Shown here: piece after piece, positions 1-12,462 of the stretch | How positions within the stretch are numbered: position 1 is the first letter of the stretch | How the letters are laid out: every line of letters begins with the position of its first letter | NCBI GenBank assembly: GCA_021396245.1 | Contig: WNYE01000016.1 | Location: 407,162-471,161, forward strand | Origin: Sporothrix humicola | Taxonomy: Eukaryota > Ascomycota > Sordariomycetes > Ophiostomatales > Ophiostomataceae | Direction of reading: 5' to 3' | Length of the DNA stretch: 64,000 nucleotides | Program-made: the position numbers and the translations under genes | Notes under the pieces: model-generated | What the model saw: only the letters and a program-made list of their open reading frames with translations | Database searches by the model: none | What the model was told of the DNA's origin: nothing

Positions 1-614
1 GGTCTGATACGACAGCCACCGCTCTAAGAACGACTCTCCTATTCCTCATGTCGTCGCCGCATACGTACCGAAAACTCGTCGAAGAAATTCGGGGAGCAGC
101 TACCGACGGCCGCATCTCGTCGCCCGTCGTGACTGACGCCGAAGCCCGTGCTCTTCCCTACCTGCAAGCCGTCATCAAGGAAGGCATGCGGATCCACCCG
201 CCTGTGGCCGGCACCATGGACGTCGTCGTGCCCGAGGGTGGAGACGTGATTTGTGGGTACACCGTGCCGGCGGGTACTGAGGTTGGATGCTCCGAATTTG
301 GTGCGCAGACCCAGGCCAGTGTGTACGGGCCGGATGCCGACGTGTTCCGACCAGAAAGGTGGATTGACGTCGCCCCAGAGCAGCAAAAGGCAATGAACAA
401 CGCCTGGGGCCTCATCTTCAAGGCCGGCAAGTGGCAGTGCCTGGGCAAAGAGGTCGCCCTGATCGAGCTCAACAAGGTGTTCGTGGAGCTGCTGCGGCGG
501 TACGACTTCACACTGGTGAACGCGTCACGGCCGTGGCACTCGATCAATGCGGGCATCTTTATCCAGTCGGGGCTGTACACCAAGATCACCAGGGCTAGTG
601 AGGTGAAGGTGTAA
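1..614 (+). CDS. Cytochrome P450, C-terminal part (gene cut by window edge)
   Basis: Haem-thiolate monooxygenase, probably a microsomal P450 of the pisatin demethylase/CYP65-like fungal type. The reading frame is already open at base 3, so the 5' part lies outside the window. In order one sees the I-helix oxygen-activation motif (G)SDTT, the K-helix ExxR as KEGMR, the PERW motif (FRPERW), and the haem loop FKAGKWQCLGK with its cysteine. Trp at the place usually held by Arg in the haem loop is common in this fungal group. The coding sequence ends at TAA 612-614. About 200 residues are present of a usual 500 or so. The substrate cannot be inferred from this part, and no secondary-metabolism partner is visible. 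Confidence 0.9.
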   Translation, partial: SDTTATALRTTLLFLMSSPHTYRKLVEEIRGAATDGRISSPVVTDAEARALPYLQAVIKEGMRIHPPVAGTMDVVVPEGGDVICGYTVPAGTEVGCSEFGAQTQASVYGPDADVFRPERWIDVAPEQQKAMNNAWGLIFKAGKWQCLGKEVALIELNKVFVELLRRYDFTLVNASRPWHSINAGIFIQSGLYTKITRASEVKV

Positions 615-1078
615 ACGGTACTTGGATGCGATGAATGTTTTTTTTATGATTCCCATATCTGTTTTGTTTTGATTTTCTTTGATTTTTGTTTTGATGAACG
701 TCGACGTCGAAAGACTGTTTCGGCAATGCTTGTCTGTTTTTGGGCTCGCCTCATGCCCGTTTTGCTCTTTATCAATATCCAATGATCGTACACGTTTTGA
801 CTCTTTAAATTTGAATTTAATTCTTGAATATCCCCTCCAACAACGGCTGAAATATTGGTATTCTTGAGCTCTTCTTGGTCGAGCATGTTTGAGCGTTTTC
901 GGTGTGAGATGTCGAGGGCGAAAACGCGTAAAGTGAGATGTGCCCACTAACACCACTAACACGGCAGGATTTGGCGTAATTGCCACTAAAGCGTAGCACC
1001 ACATAATTTGTGCGCCAACCAAATTTGGGCACTTTCAACGTTGACGTTTCTTCAACATCCGTCAACACATCGCCAGTC
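615..1078. other. Intergenic, P450 3' end and JmjC gene promoter
   Basis: A T-rich stretch (about 630-700) follows the P450 stop. The rest is the probable leader of the downstream JmjC gene. No convincing coding sequence is seen. Confidence 0.6.
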
Positions 1079-2575
1079 ATGGCTCTCCGCACAGCTCTCT
1101 GGGAGCACTGTCTAGAGGCGGCACACCAGATTGCGGACGACAACAGCAATGCCAACACCACAACAGCCGGTCTCCAAGGATGCGGCGCGCCTCTCGTAGA
1201 CCTCTTGAAACGGCAGGCAAAACAGGTCGCCGGTTTCGACAAACAGTCGTCCGACAACAGCTCCCGGCTATGCACCCTTGTGGGCCGCCGCCTCAACGAT
1301 TTGATCGAGCTCGCCCACGCCCGCTTCTACGCCTACCCGCCGAGTGACGTGCCCGCCTGCTGGCGGCACTTGTACACGGAGGCCTCAATACTACTCTTCG
1401 CTTTGAGATGGTCCCAGCACCGTGAGACTGCCTCACTGGCTGTCGCCGACCTCGACAGCCTAGTCCACCCTTTGGATAAAGCGCTCATCCTGGCTGGCGG
1501 TGCCGGCCCGCCGGCGCGCGGGCGGGGCTGGATCCATGAAGCCTTGGGGATGTTGCAGCAGATCCTGGAGGGCAATGAGAGCGAGAGCGACGAAGCCGCT
1601 CGAACGGCGAAACGGCCAAGACTAGAGGGACCGGGCGAACTGGACCGCCGACTGGCCGTCCCCGACTTTTCCGCCGGGCCAATGTTTGACACGGACAGCC
1701 GGGGCGCGTTCGTTCCGCCCGTCAGCAGTACCGTCCCACGCTCTGGCCCGCTCGGCCTCGAAGGCTTTCAAGAGTACCTAGACAGGGACAGGGGCAAGTC
1801 CAGGAGGCCGCTCGTCCTCACAGGCATGCTTGATCACTGGCCGGCGCGGCAGACAGGCGTGGGAGGACGGCCGTGGTCGTCTCCGGACTATCTGCGGTGG
1901 CGCACTTTAAGAGGGAGGCGCCTCGTCCCCGTCGAGGTCGGCCGCAGCTATGTCGACGAGGGGTGGTCGCAGGCGGTCGTGCCGTTCGAGGAGGTCTTGG
2001 ACGGCCTGGGGTCGAGACCGAGACCCTCTAGAGGAGGGTCCTCGACTGATGCCCCCGAGGCGGCGCCCGTCATGTACCTCGCCCAGCATGCCCTCTTCTC
2101 GCAGATTCCGGCCCTCCAAGACGACATTATCATTCCGGATGCGTGCTACACTACCACATCCCCCGACAGCGACTCGGACAGCTACGCCGAGAGCGACGTC
2201 CTCCTCAACGCCTGGCTCGGCCCGCCCGGCACCATCACGCCCCTCCACACGGACCCGCACCACAACCTGCTGGCCCAGGTGGTCGGGCGCAAGTATGTGC
2301 GGCTGTACTCGCCGGAACATACGGCCGCTCTAAAACCGAGAGGGTGCGAGGCGGGTGGTGTGGACATGGGCAACACGAGTCGAGTGGATGTTGGCGTGAT
2401 GGAGGGGTGGGATGAAGGGGAGGACGTTGACGAGGAAGAACGACACCACTTCCGTCAAGTACCATACGTCGACTACATCCTAGAGGCAGGCGACACGCTG
2501 TACATCCCGCAGGGCTGGTGGCACTATGTGCGCGGCCTCAGTGTGAGTTTCAGTGTGAGCTTCTGGTGGAATTAG
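1079..2575 (+). CDS. JmjC domain protein, JMJD5/KDM8-like 2-oxoglutarate oxygenase
   Basis: Probable Fe(II)/2-oxoglutarate-dependent oxygenase of the JMJD5 (cupin_8) type, 498 aa, single exon. The first half (1-235) is a helical region with low similarity to anything I know. The JmjC fold starts near residue 240 (RPLVLTGMLDHWP). The iron ligands are visible as the HTD triad (His390, Asp392) in TPLHTDPHHN and as His482 in WWHYVRG. The run GRKYVRLYSPE and the ending SFSVSFWWN closely match the layout of animal and plant JMJD5. I chose ATG 1079; the frame can be extended only to a GTG at 1010. Family members act as protein hydroxylases or peptidases, and the substrate here is unknown. It is convergent with LEU1. 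Confidence 0.85.
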   Translation: MALRTALWEHCLEAAHQIADDNSNANTTTAGLQGCGAPLVDLLKRQAKQVAGFDKQSSDNSSRLCTLVGRRLNDLIELAHARFYAYPPSDVPACWRHLYTEASILLFALRWSQHRETASLAVADLDSLVHPLDKALILAGGAGPPARGRGWIHEALGMLQQILEGNESESDEAARTAKRPRLEGPGELDRRLAVPDFSAGPMFDTDSRGAFVPPVSSTVPRSGPLGLEGFQEYLDRDRGKSRRPLVLTGMLDHWPARQTGVGGRPWSSPDYLRWRTLRGRRLVPVEVGRSYVDEGWSQAVVPFEEVLDGLGSRPRPSRGGSSTDAPEAAPVMYLAQHALFSQIPALQDDIIIPDACYTTTSPDSDSDSYAESDVLLNAWLGPPGTITPLHTDPHHNLLAQVVGRKYVRLYSPEHTAALKPRGCEAGGVDMGNTSRVDVGVMEGWDEGEDVDEEERHHFRQVPYVDYILEAGDTLYIPQGWWHYVRGLSVSFSVSFWWN

Positions 2576-3295
2576 GAGGCTGGTGGGTGGTGACGACGTC
2601 CACATTAGCCATCGATTTTGCTTTGATTTTACAATATATGATACCCAATAATTTATTTACATTTTTCATGAGCGAGACGGATTTATTTTAGCCTTTTCTA
2701 AGAAAAGAAACTGGGAGTACACCATGCAGAGTCACAGATTGAAATGGGCACGCCGAGTAACTGGGAACTAAAGCACAACACTGGCCTTTTTGTATATATT
2801 CTTGTTTTGCTGTGCAGAACGTGAAAACTTGTATAGTGCAATGCGCATACTAGAATGCTATGACTAGGAGAAGAAACTCGAAAAGCAGATACATGTAGAT
2901 CGTGAACATGAGTTGCCTTGTAGACAGCCTCTTTTTATAAACCCACCAGAGGAGGACGATGAGCACTTTCCTAAAGGACGAGAGGTAGAGGAAGACTGGA
3001 AAAGAAACACTTTCTATATCCTGCCTTCCCTGTAGCTCTCAGTACACACCGACCTCTCTCCGTAAAACACCGTGGCCATATATATTTTTTGCCCCAGAGT
3101 CGGCGTCCTCGAAAAGACAATCGACTCAACAGAAAACATGAAAATCAACAAAAGATGCAGGAATTAAATGTCAACGTAGAGTGAAAGATGGAAATGAAGA
3201 GAAAATGAAACGGGAAATGAGAAATGATCATGAATTTTTTTTTGGTTGATTTTGGTTGATTTTTTTTGTTTCTTTTGACTTTGGGAGAACCTCGT
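2576..3295. other. Convergent intergenic region (JmjC gene / LEU1 3' ends)
   Basis: About 720 bases holding the two 3' untranslated regions. AT-rich patches lie at 2620-2700 and T-runs at 3235-3270, the latter just downstream of LEU1. No gene is seen. Confidence 0.6.
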
Positions 3296-6145
3296 CTACC
3301 ACTCCAGAGGCTCCTTGAGCTCCTCGCCGCGGTTGGTTTTTGGCACGGGCACGGCCTTGGCCAGCAGCTGCCCGTTCTTGCCGCGCTTCAGGTACGCCTT
3401 GCCGTCCAACCAGGGCGTGTCGCGCGTCATCTTCTTCTCGAACGCGGCAATCTTTTCCTCCTGCTGCATGGTCAGGCCAATGTCGTCGAGGCCGTTAATC
3501 AGGCAGTGCTTGCGGAACTCCTCGACGTCAAAGCCGCAAATCTCCTTGCCGTCGGCCGTCTTGATGACCTGGTTGGGCAGGTCGATCTCGATCTCGCGGC
3601 CGGCGCGGCCCTCGACGGCGATCGCCTCAATGTCGGCCGGGTTCTTGATGGGGATCATGAGCATGCCGTTCTTGAACGAGTTGTTGAAGAAGATGTCGGC
3701 AAACGAGGGAGCAATGACGCTGCGGATACCGAAATCGTTTAGGGCCCAGGGCGCGTGCTCGCGCGACGAGCCGCAGCCAAAGTTGGGGCCCGTGACAACG
3801 AGGATCTTGGCCTGGCGGTAGGGCTCAATGTTGAGCTCAAACTTGGGGTTCTCGGAGCCGTCGGCCAGGTACCGCCAGTCGTTGAACAGCGCCTTGCCGA
3901 GACCCGTGCGCTTGATGGTCTTGAGGAACTGCTTGGGGATAATGGCGTCCGTGTCGACGTTGGTGCGCTCCATGACAGCAGCGATACCGCGGTGCACCGT
4001 GAAGGTAGGCAGACCGGCCGACGAGCCGTGGCCGGCGACGGACGTGTTGGTGTGCGGCGCGTTGTCCTCAGGAACGTCGGCAATGTGCTCCTTCTCGGCG
4101 TCGTCCTCCGCAATGCGCTCGTCAACGTGGGCCTTACCGGTCGACTCGGGCTGGCTGCACTCGGTGGTGTTGGCGCGGAAAGCGTCAATGTGCGGGCTGG
4201 CCGTGTACTGCGTCAGTTTCCGGACATCGGCGAGCTTTCCCACAATGCCGGCGGCGGCGGCCATGACGGGGCTCATCAGGTGCGTGCGGCCACCCGAGCC
4301 CTGGCGACCCTCAAAGTTGCGGTTGCTCGTGCTGGCGCAGCGCTCCTTGGGCGACAGGATGTCCGGGTTCATGCCCAGGCACATACTGCAGCCGGCCTCG
4401 CGCCACTCGAAGCCCGCGTCCTCAAAGATCTTGTCGAGACCCTCCTTCTCGGCCTGGGTCTTGACGAGACCCGAGCCGGGCACGACCATGGCGCGCTTGA
4501 CGTTGGGGGCGATCTTGCGGCCCTTGACGACGTTGGCGGCGGCGCGCAGATCCTCGATGCGCGAGTTGGTGCACGAGCCGATAAACACCTTGTCAATGGC
4601 AATCTCCTCCATGGGCGTGCCGGCGGTCAGGCCCATGTACTCGAGCATGCGGCGGCCCGTGGCCTTCTTCTGCTCAGTGGCGAAAGTCTCGGGGTCGGGG
4701 ACGACGCCGTTGATGGGGACGACGTCCTCGGGGCTGGTGCCCCAGGTGACGGTGGGGATAATGTCCTTGCCGTCGATAAACACGTCGATATCGTACTTGG
4801 CGCCCGGGTCCGACTGCAGGCTCTTCCAGTAGGCGGTGGCGCGGTCCCACTCCTCGGTGCCGAACTTCGGGGCCAGCGGGCGGCCCTTGAGGTACTCAAA
4901 GGTGATCTCGTCGGGGGCGACCATGCCGGCGCGGGCACCGCCCTCAATGGACATGTTGCAGATGGACATGCGGGCCTCCATGGACAGGCCGCGGATCACA
5001 GATCCGCAGAATTCAATCACGGCGCCCGTGCCGCCGGCCGTGCCGATCTTGCCAATGACGTGCAGGACAACGTCCTTGGAGCTGACACCGGGGGCCAGCT
5101 CGCCGTCGACCTGGACGCGCATGTTCTTGGAGCGCTTGGTGATTAGGCACTGGGTGGCGAGGACGTGCTCGACCTCACTGGTGCCGATACCGAACGCCAG
5201 GGCACCAAAGGCGCCGTGGGTCGAAGTGTGGGAGTCGCCGCAGACGACGGTGGTGGCAGGCAGGGTGAAGCCCTGCTCGGGGCCGATGACGTGGACGATG
5301 CCCTGGCGCTTGTCGCCGAGGCCAAAGTATGTGATGCCAAAGTCCTTGACATTTTCCTCGAGGGTGACGCACTGGGTGCGCGAGTCGTCCTCCTGGATGA
5401 AGCTGGCAATGTCTTTCAGGGTTTTCCGCGACGACGTGGGGATGTTCTGAGCTGTTAGGAAGTGAACGATGTGAGGTTGGGTAAGGTCTTCTCGTAGGGT
5501 CTACTTACGTGATCGGTGGTGGCGAGGGTGCAGTCGGGTCTCCGGACCTTGCGGCCAGCGTTCTTGAGGCCCTCAAAGGCTTGCTGGGGAGGAAAAGAAC
5601 GTTAGTCGTTGTTGAGAGAGAATGCACAGAATGCGCAAAAGTAAATGCAATAAAAGCAATCCAGTGGACGGCCTGCATCTGCATCATGCACTGCAAGACA
5701 TGGCTGTGTGTCGTGTGCTATGCGCTGGGTCGCTGCATGCGACCACCGGCGATCAAGGATGCGATGCCGGCGATAGAGCTTGCAATCGCTTTTCTCCTCT
5801 TTAATTGTGTCTTTTTTGTCTTCCATCTTTCATGTTATCTCGAACTTACCGGCGAGGTGACTTCGTGGACGAGATGCCGGTCTGTGAAGAAAAAGAGAGT
5901 CAGCAATCATGATCTTGATTTTGGCTGTGTGTGTTTTTGGCTCCGCCGCGACCGGACAAGACTGAGAAATGCTCAAAACTTGATTGGAGACAGCTCAAGA
6001 CAGGCCTCAAAACACTCAAAACACTGAAAAAAAGACTGAACTTACCAATGTACAGCAGCAGGGTGCCGTCCAGCTTCTCGTCGACAATGTGGTCGCCCAG
6101 GACCTTGTCGTAGAGGGTCCGCGGTGCGCTCTCAACTCCAGGCAT
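3296..6145 (-). CDS. LEU1: 3-isopropylmalate dehydratase (isopropylmalate isomerase)
   Basis: Second step of leucine synthesis: 2-isopropylmalate to 3-isopropylmalate through a 4Fe-4S aconitase-type enzyme. Fungi fuse the LeuC and LeuD halves, as here. Four exons by phase and splice signals: 6145-6046, 5881-5850, 5583-5509 and 5446-3296, giving 785 aa, the usual length. The junctions restore [24 protein letters not shown]...TTDH-NIPTSS. Cluster cysteines are visible in GSCTNSR and in GCSMCLGMNPD. The LeuD half begins near the HRGIAAVMERTNVDTDAI region and carries GCGSSREHAPWAL. Introns are 164, 266 and 62 nt, the first two long for this window. A long upstream region (6.2-9.3 kb) could hold its promoter. 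I found no clear Gcn4/Cpc1 or Leu3 site by eye. Confidence 0.96.
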
Positions 6146-9100
6146 TGTGAAGGTTGGGGGTATCTGAACAAAAGGGAAAAGAGAAAAGAAGAGTGTAGGA
6201 GTCTGAGGCGAAAGAGAAAACGAAGATGTAGATGATGAGCCTTGGCAGATGCCAGTCAGGTAGGCTTGTATGATGTTATAAAAGTGAAACTAGGGAGAAA
6301 CGAGAGAGAAGGGAAAAGAGAGGATGACGGGGCAGCCGAGTATATAAAAGAAAGAGAGGAGAAAAGAACAGTCAAAGGGACAGGAAAAAGAAGTTCGGGC
6401 TGAACAAGGAACAAGGAGGGAAGCTAAAATAGCAAAAAATGGAGGATGGCTCGGAGGGTGGGCGGGTATGCGAAGAAAGTTACAGGAGTACCAAAAAAGC
6501 TGATATCAAGTTCCGGGAAGGAAAGGGCGATCCTCAAAAAAATGCCCGGTTCGCATTCGTTCGTTCTTTCCCGTTTCTTCAGATGAATGTTGTCTGTTTT
6601 AATCAGTCTTTTATTCTCAAACGGCAGGAACGATTGCGCACTTTTGCAATTCTACAGGAAAGAGCAACAGTCACCAGATGAGGCAAAAGGAAAGAACGAC
6701 TGTCAAGGGAGCGCAATTCGCCTCCCTGTCACAGCGGACCGCCATCAGGAAGCTTCAGTCTACAGAAGACAATCAAGACAAGCCCCTCATGTGCTCATGA
6801 GTCGACACTAAAGAATTCACTATTTTCGTTCTTTCTGCTTCTCTTTCAAAGGCGTTTTGGATTTTTGGCCTCTTTTCGTCGGGTTCGCCGCGCAGAGTCA
6901 AGCTCGCCGCCGATGATCGGAGGGCCCTCCAGGCTGGTCCGGTAGACGGAACACCACTAAACAGTGCTGGAAGGCCTGAAAGAACTGACAGAATGGGAAC
7001 AAAAAAGGGAACAAAAAAAAGCTAAAAACGCGGGGTTGGCACTGATTGAGAATTGGCCCACGCAGATTGGTCGATTTCCCAGGACAGAGCCGCTGTCTTT
7101 TTTGCATGTCGGTCTCGCCTTCCTCAAGTCGGCCTTATCCTTTTCGCAATGGAAGCTGGGAAGGTACTTTGCGCAAGAACGTGGGTCGCTGCGGCACCTG
7201 CAGTAGCAGGATGCGCATTCCTTCTCAGTGTCTTGTTATGCGCTGTCTTTGAGTGGCTCTTGCTCTTGCCGGAAACCATTTGCAGCTTTTACACTGCACG
7301 CCTGCCTTCCGCAACCGTGCTTGCATGTCGACGAGTACAGGAGGTTTCTCGCAAAAGTCAAAGTCACAAAGTTACAGAGAGACAAAGTTGCTCAACAGTT
7401 GAGACCAGACAAAAGAGATTGGGGGTCCATGTGCATCGTGGACGTGGGTTCTTGCATTTCTCGAGTTTTTTTGCTCTCGACTTTTTTCACCGGTCCGTCA
7501 AGTGACGTAATTTTTGGTGTCTCGTTCGAGGGCGCTGTGCAAAAGAGGGTGTGCTGTGCACGTGACTGTACCAACAAAAGTTGGCGATGTCGAGATGCGA
7601 CGAGATCCCCAGAAAAATGGACGACAAGGTATCTACTCTGGAAAAGACTTCAGCCAGGCACATTGACTGACACCTGCCTGAGTCTGACAGACTTTTGGGC
7701 GGATTCCCGAACAAGATCCAGGGACCCCGTCTCAGGCACGGATTTAGAGTAGCGCAACACCGGCGCCGAGTCGCTGCCGGGCAGGTACAAGAGTACATCA
7801 ATTTTTGTGTCTTACATTCTCTGATTCTCCACGTCGTCTGCCGTCGTATGCCGAGAAGCTATCGCACAGCCTTTTCAGAAACAAGAGACGATAAAAACCA
7901 TACCGCCTTTTGCTATCCATTCTGCGGCAATCTTTACGTCTTGATGTCGCACCAGCACGACGTCCTCTGTATTACAGCGTGCTTACACAGGAGCTCGACC
8001 TCGCAAAAGATAAAAAGATGGCTGATGTGCATGGATCTGCATATGCTGTCGTATCTGGCAAGCTGGTCGTCATGCTCTTTTTGGGGCTCTCGAGACTCTC
8101 TTCTTGCTTATTGCCTACCCACCATTACAGGTTCCCCCAAGACTTTTTGCCGTTGCGGCTCGTCCCTCTTGTGAACGAGTTTGTGCAATTCTGCAATTTG
8201 GTTTCCCGGTAATTGCTCTTCGGTCGTTCCCACTTTCAGTTCTTGCCCCTTCACATCATCGGTCCGTCGACTCATGATGTCCTGTTGTCATTTTTGTCCT
8301 TTCGAATTTGAGCTTCAACTGCCACGGGCGGTATCGGCCCTTGCCCAAGTGATTGAGAAGGTGCCTGCCCCATATCTCGTCCAGGGGACCCCACTCTGGC
8401 CTGGCCCTGCCTATTTCGTACTGGCACTTCTGCAACTCTGTGACTGTAGCATTTCGTGCCCCGCCATTTCGGACCTAGGACCGATGTGCAGGGCAACTGA
8501 GAGCATCATCACTGTTAACAGTAAAGCCCTCTCGCCCTGAAGTGTCTCCGTGATTCCGTGCCCACTTTACTCTCCTTCGTATGATAAACCACTAATGTGC
8601 TATTGGCTGTGGCAGGGTGCATCCTGCTAAGTTCTTAGAGGCTGATCGTGCCACTGGAGGGGGAAATCTGCAGGGTTGGTCGAGACTTGTTGAGACTGTT
8701 AAGCTGTCGAGAGCGATCTCGGAGCAAGCTTCAAAAGCACATGGGAGAGAGACCCAGGGACTCACGGAGCCACAACGACGCCCCGGAGAACACATTTCCA
8801 TAAGCGCAAAGTAAGATTCATCGCAGAGATCGGCAAAAGGAGACTGGCCCTAGTAAAAGTAAATATTGACAAACAGGAAGGTCGTTGTTGGAGCTGTGGA
8901 AACAATGAGGCGGGCGGCATGCAATTACTTACCTTTTCCAGATCACCAATCCTTGCCATACTGTTGACACTTGAAGCTTGATCAAGTTGGCCACTGGCGT
9001 CTAAAAGGGCCTTAAACAATGACTCGTATTTTCACAATTATGACTGTTGACTGTTGACATTGACATTTTGATTTACATTTGACAGTCAAAGACACAGCTC

Positions 9101-9335
9101 TCTCTACTGAACCTCCGGTCTACGGAGCCGGTCAGAAGCTTGGCCTTGCCGTGTACCGAAGCTTATTACAATATGGGGTTTGCCTACACAGTAGACCAAC
9201 ATACAAACTTGATGACAGCCTTGCGTTGTGCATGCGATGTACTCACGTTCTTGATGTTTACCTTTTTTAATTTTGTGCCATTCTATGTAGTTATGCTTCT
9301 CTAAAAATGCTTTTCTAAAACCCACCCAGCTCCCC
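6146..9335. other. Long intergenic region upstream of LEU1
   Basis: About 3.2 kb between the LEU1 start and the 3' end of the next minus-strand gene. It contains purine-rich leader sequence (6170-6420), a CRE-like TGACGTAA at 7503, and only short, patternless ORFs. GC at third positions in these ORFs does not resemble the coding genes. I see no RNA gene or repeat family here. Confidence 0.5.
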
Positions 9336-12300
9336 CTAAACACCCATCAGCATTGACAACACACTCGACGTCATCTGGCACACCGTGCCCACAACAACAA
9401 GCACCCGGAACACCACCACGCCCGCGAGCACCAGCGTCAGCACAAACCCGGCCGCCAGCACACAGAGCACCATGTCTGCAAACGTCGCGTTTCCCCTCCG
9501 AAGTCGCCCCCGCAGGGCTGAGCGCCGCTGGAAGACGGGGCGGACGTGCCGCCAGTACCGCACGAGGAACGCAGCCGCCAGCATCCCCGCATTCTGCACG
9601 AGCTCGAGGGGGACGTTGATGTCGGTGTCCGACTGGGGGCGTTTCCCTCTTTTCCTTTTCACGTCTCCAACTGCCCCCAGTAAAGCTCCGGTGCCGGCGA
9701 CGAGCTTCTCGAGCTGGCCATCACTTTTGCTTTCTTTGTTTTTCTTTTCTTTCGTTTTCTTCTCAGGCTTCTGCATAGACATGTCGACACCCACCGGCTT
9801 GGCCTGTGGCCTCCCACGTGGGAGCTTCCCTAGTCCTGTACGCGCCACTGCCATGTACGCTGCCCCCTGTGCCATCTCCTGTGTTGGTACATTACGTATA
9901 GGTTGATGTTGTTGCTTCTGCTGTTGCATCCTGCTGGATCTCGATGGGGAAGGTGATGTTGTAGGGGTGGGTGGAGGCATAATATTTCGTAAAAACCTAA
10001 AGTCTGCTTGTGGCTGCTGTTGCCGGCCTATCGAATGACGCTGCACATAATTCAAATCACTGCCAGATGAAGACATCCTCAACGATGCTGACGACGACGG
10101 CACCAGCCGCTCAACACGCAGTTTCGTCGCTGCCGCTAGGCGCCTCGACGATGTAGTAACGCTCGTGGCTGTTTCGGGAAGGGGCTCGTTGTCGCTCCGC
10201 AAGCTGCTCGGTTTCGCATTCGGCTGGGAACACTTGGAAGAGGGCCGCATGCTGCGCATCTGCAGCCTGAATTCTGGACGTGCTGGTTGGGGTGGAGTGC
10301 CCTTGTCCTTGTCCTTGTCCCTGCTCATGGCCTTCCACAAACACTTGATCGCGCCTACGTCGCCCCCGTCTGTGAGGCTCGTATCGGATCCAGTAATGGT
10401 GATGGTGGGTATGGAGACAGATTTTGGGCTGGTTGTGCTGGTCATGATGGCCAAGCTGGCCGCTCTGGACCTTCTGTCCCTGCTCTGGATCGTCGGCACC
10501 CGCATTGGCGTGTCTGTCGTACTCTCGCTCAGGGAGTCTGACATTGTCGAATTTCCTACTGGCCGTGTCCCTGCTTCTGTCTCTGTTCCAGTCTCCGACC
10601 TTCCCTCCGGTGTCGGTGCTCGCTCGACAACTGAGCTCTCTTCCTGGATCGTGCTGGACATGGAGAGCCTCGTTCTGGTCCTGGTCCTGGTCACAATCTT
10701 TCTCATCCGCCTGGTGCTCATGCGTCGGACCATGTTGGTGTGATTGAGAGGTGGTCCTCGACTTCGTACTGGCCCTGGGTACTGTCCGATGTTCGGCCGC
10801 GTTCGTGTTGGTCTCAAGTTCTGGTATTGAACCTGCTGCTGCTGGTAGTACCGCCGATGAATGTGCCTGGTGTGATGGGGCTGCATGTAGCCAGAAGCAG
10901 AAGTCAACATCGGGTTTGGACGTCCACGTCTACGGGCTGGAGGAGGCCTGCATGGAGGGAGATGTCTCTGTCCATGGTTGGGGTTGCCACGGGTATGACG
11001 AGGGAGGACCATCATACCTTGCAAACTATCGTTCTCGCTCTGTTGTTCGTCGGCGAGTATCCTACCCGCCAGGCCCCAATGCATGTCGCTGCGCGGGTCT
11101 GGCTGGCTGAGGCTGGGGAGAGGCAGAAAGGGTTCCGGTTGTGGATCAGGCTTCAAGTCCCGTTCTGGCCCGCACGGTGTTGGCTCTTCCAGGTGGAGGT
11201 AGTCTTCGTTGCTCATGCCGCAGTTGTTGTCGTGGTGTATGTTGTGGCCACTGGCACTTGGGCTGTCTCGTTGAGCTGGAACATTGAGGTGCTGGTTGGA
11301 ACGCGATGCTTTCTTTGGAGGTACAGGAGGAGGTGAACCGACGGTTGCAGACGATGCTGTCTCCCATCCGGGACTGGAAAATCGAAGAGCATTCCAGATT
11401 GGCACTGGGCCATTAGGAGGAGGTACTATCGTACGTCAGCAATAATATCAAATGTATAGGATCTGGACTGTACTCACCCGGTGTCGAGCCCCCCGACGGG
11501 CTCCTCGACTGCGCAATCGGGCTCAGGTTCGGCTCCGCCACTGACGACCACTGTCCTGTGTCTTTGCGCCACCGCACAAGACTTTGCTGCCGCCGCAGCT
11601 CGTCCTTGTCCTTTTCGTAGCGGTTGATGCTTTCTTGAGCGACACTGGCGGGTACGCCAGAGACAGAAGGGCCACTCGAGATTGTACTCTTGGATCCCGT
11701 CGTGGGCGTCAGCACGTCGAGCTGGCCTGTCTCAGGGTTCACGCCTTGGACGCCCAGAAAGTCACCGCAGGCCTTTAAGTCTTTGCGCTGGCGATGCACC
11801 TCTTTCTTCTGGCGGAAGGGGGCTTCGATGTCGGTGTCGGGCGAGAGGACAGTCCCGTTTCTTGACGGACCGGCAACGGTGGGCCGTGACTCTGTCGTGC
11901 TCGGCCACGCCCCGGGTGTTTTTGTCGGAGGAGGAGGTGGAGATCTGTATCGCGACGTTGACATCCCGCCCGGAACAAAGAGGCCAGGCGAGCTGATCGA
12001 CCGCTGGTACGGATCCGTCAGGGAGTCTTGTCGTCGAAGTCGGCCACTAGGAGGACGCTGTTGTTGATGTTGGCCAGGATGTGTCCGGCCCGTCAGTCCT
12101 GTCCTGCCAGAAAAGTTGCTGGAGATGTCCCATGCGTTGTGCGAGTATAGCCCCAACCGTGAACTTTTGGCGGCAGCACACACGCCCGAGCTCAAATCAT
12201 CTTCCTAGACGCCGTGTGAGCGGAGCGTGCCGCCGCGTTCGGGTCGTTTGCTGGGGAACAGCTTGGTGATGAAGCCGGGGAGCAGCGACTTTTCTTGGCT

Positions 12301-12462
12301 GTCCAACGTGTCATCGGTGCGGGATTCGTAGTGGGCCGCTCTCGATCGGCCGCCGAAACTGCGCTGCGAGGAGGTGTTGACCGTGTTGGCCACCGTCGCG
12401 CTGAATGATCGCTGTGATCGTTGTGCAGCTCTCTTTTGTCTCGCCGGGTCGGCTGCCGACAT
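9336..12462 (-). CDS. Large disordered protein with C-terminal membrane segments; frame interrupted by one UAG
   Basis: Function not recognised. Segment 1 starts at ATG 12462 (MSAADPARQKRAAQ) and meets TAG at 12207-12205 after 85 codons. The same frame continues at once (EDDLSSGVCAAAKSSRLGLYSHNAWD) to 11478. An intron of 52 nt (11477-11426; GTGAGT, CTGAC, TAG) leads to the last exon, 11425-9336. Read through, this gives about 1,023 residues plus the UAG at codon 86. Most of it is low-complexity and rich in Ser, Pro, Arg and Gln. The last 100 residues hold a basic cluster (VKRKRGKRPQ), a hydrophobic patch, and two closely spaced hydrophobic segments after GNATFAD, so the C-terminus probably sits in a membrane. 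No Met lies near the start of the second segment, which argues against two genes. Alternatives are readthrough, a nonsense allele, or a sequencing error. Confidence 0.7.

Noticed and set aside
3755..5146. 463-codon plus-strand ORF antisense to LEU1
   Set aside because: Shadow of GC-rich third positions in LEU1; it encodes Leu/Gly/Ala/Val-rich sequence without motifs.
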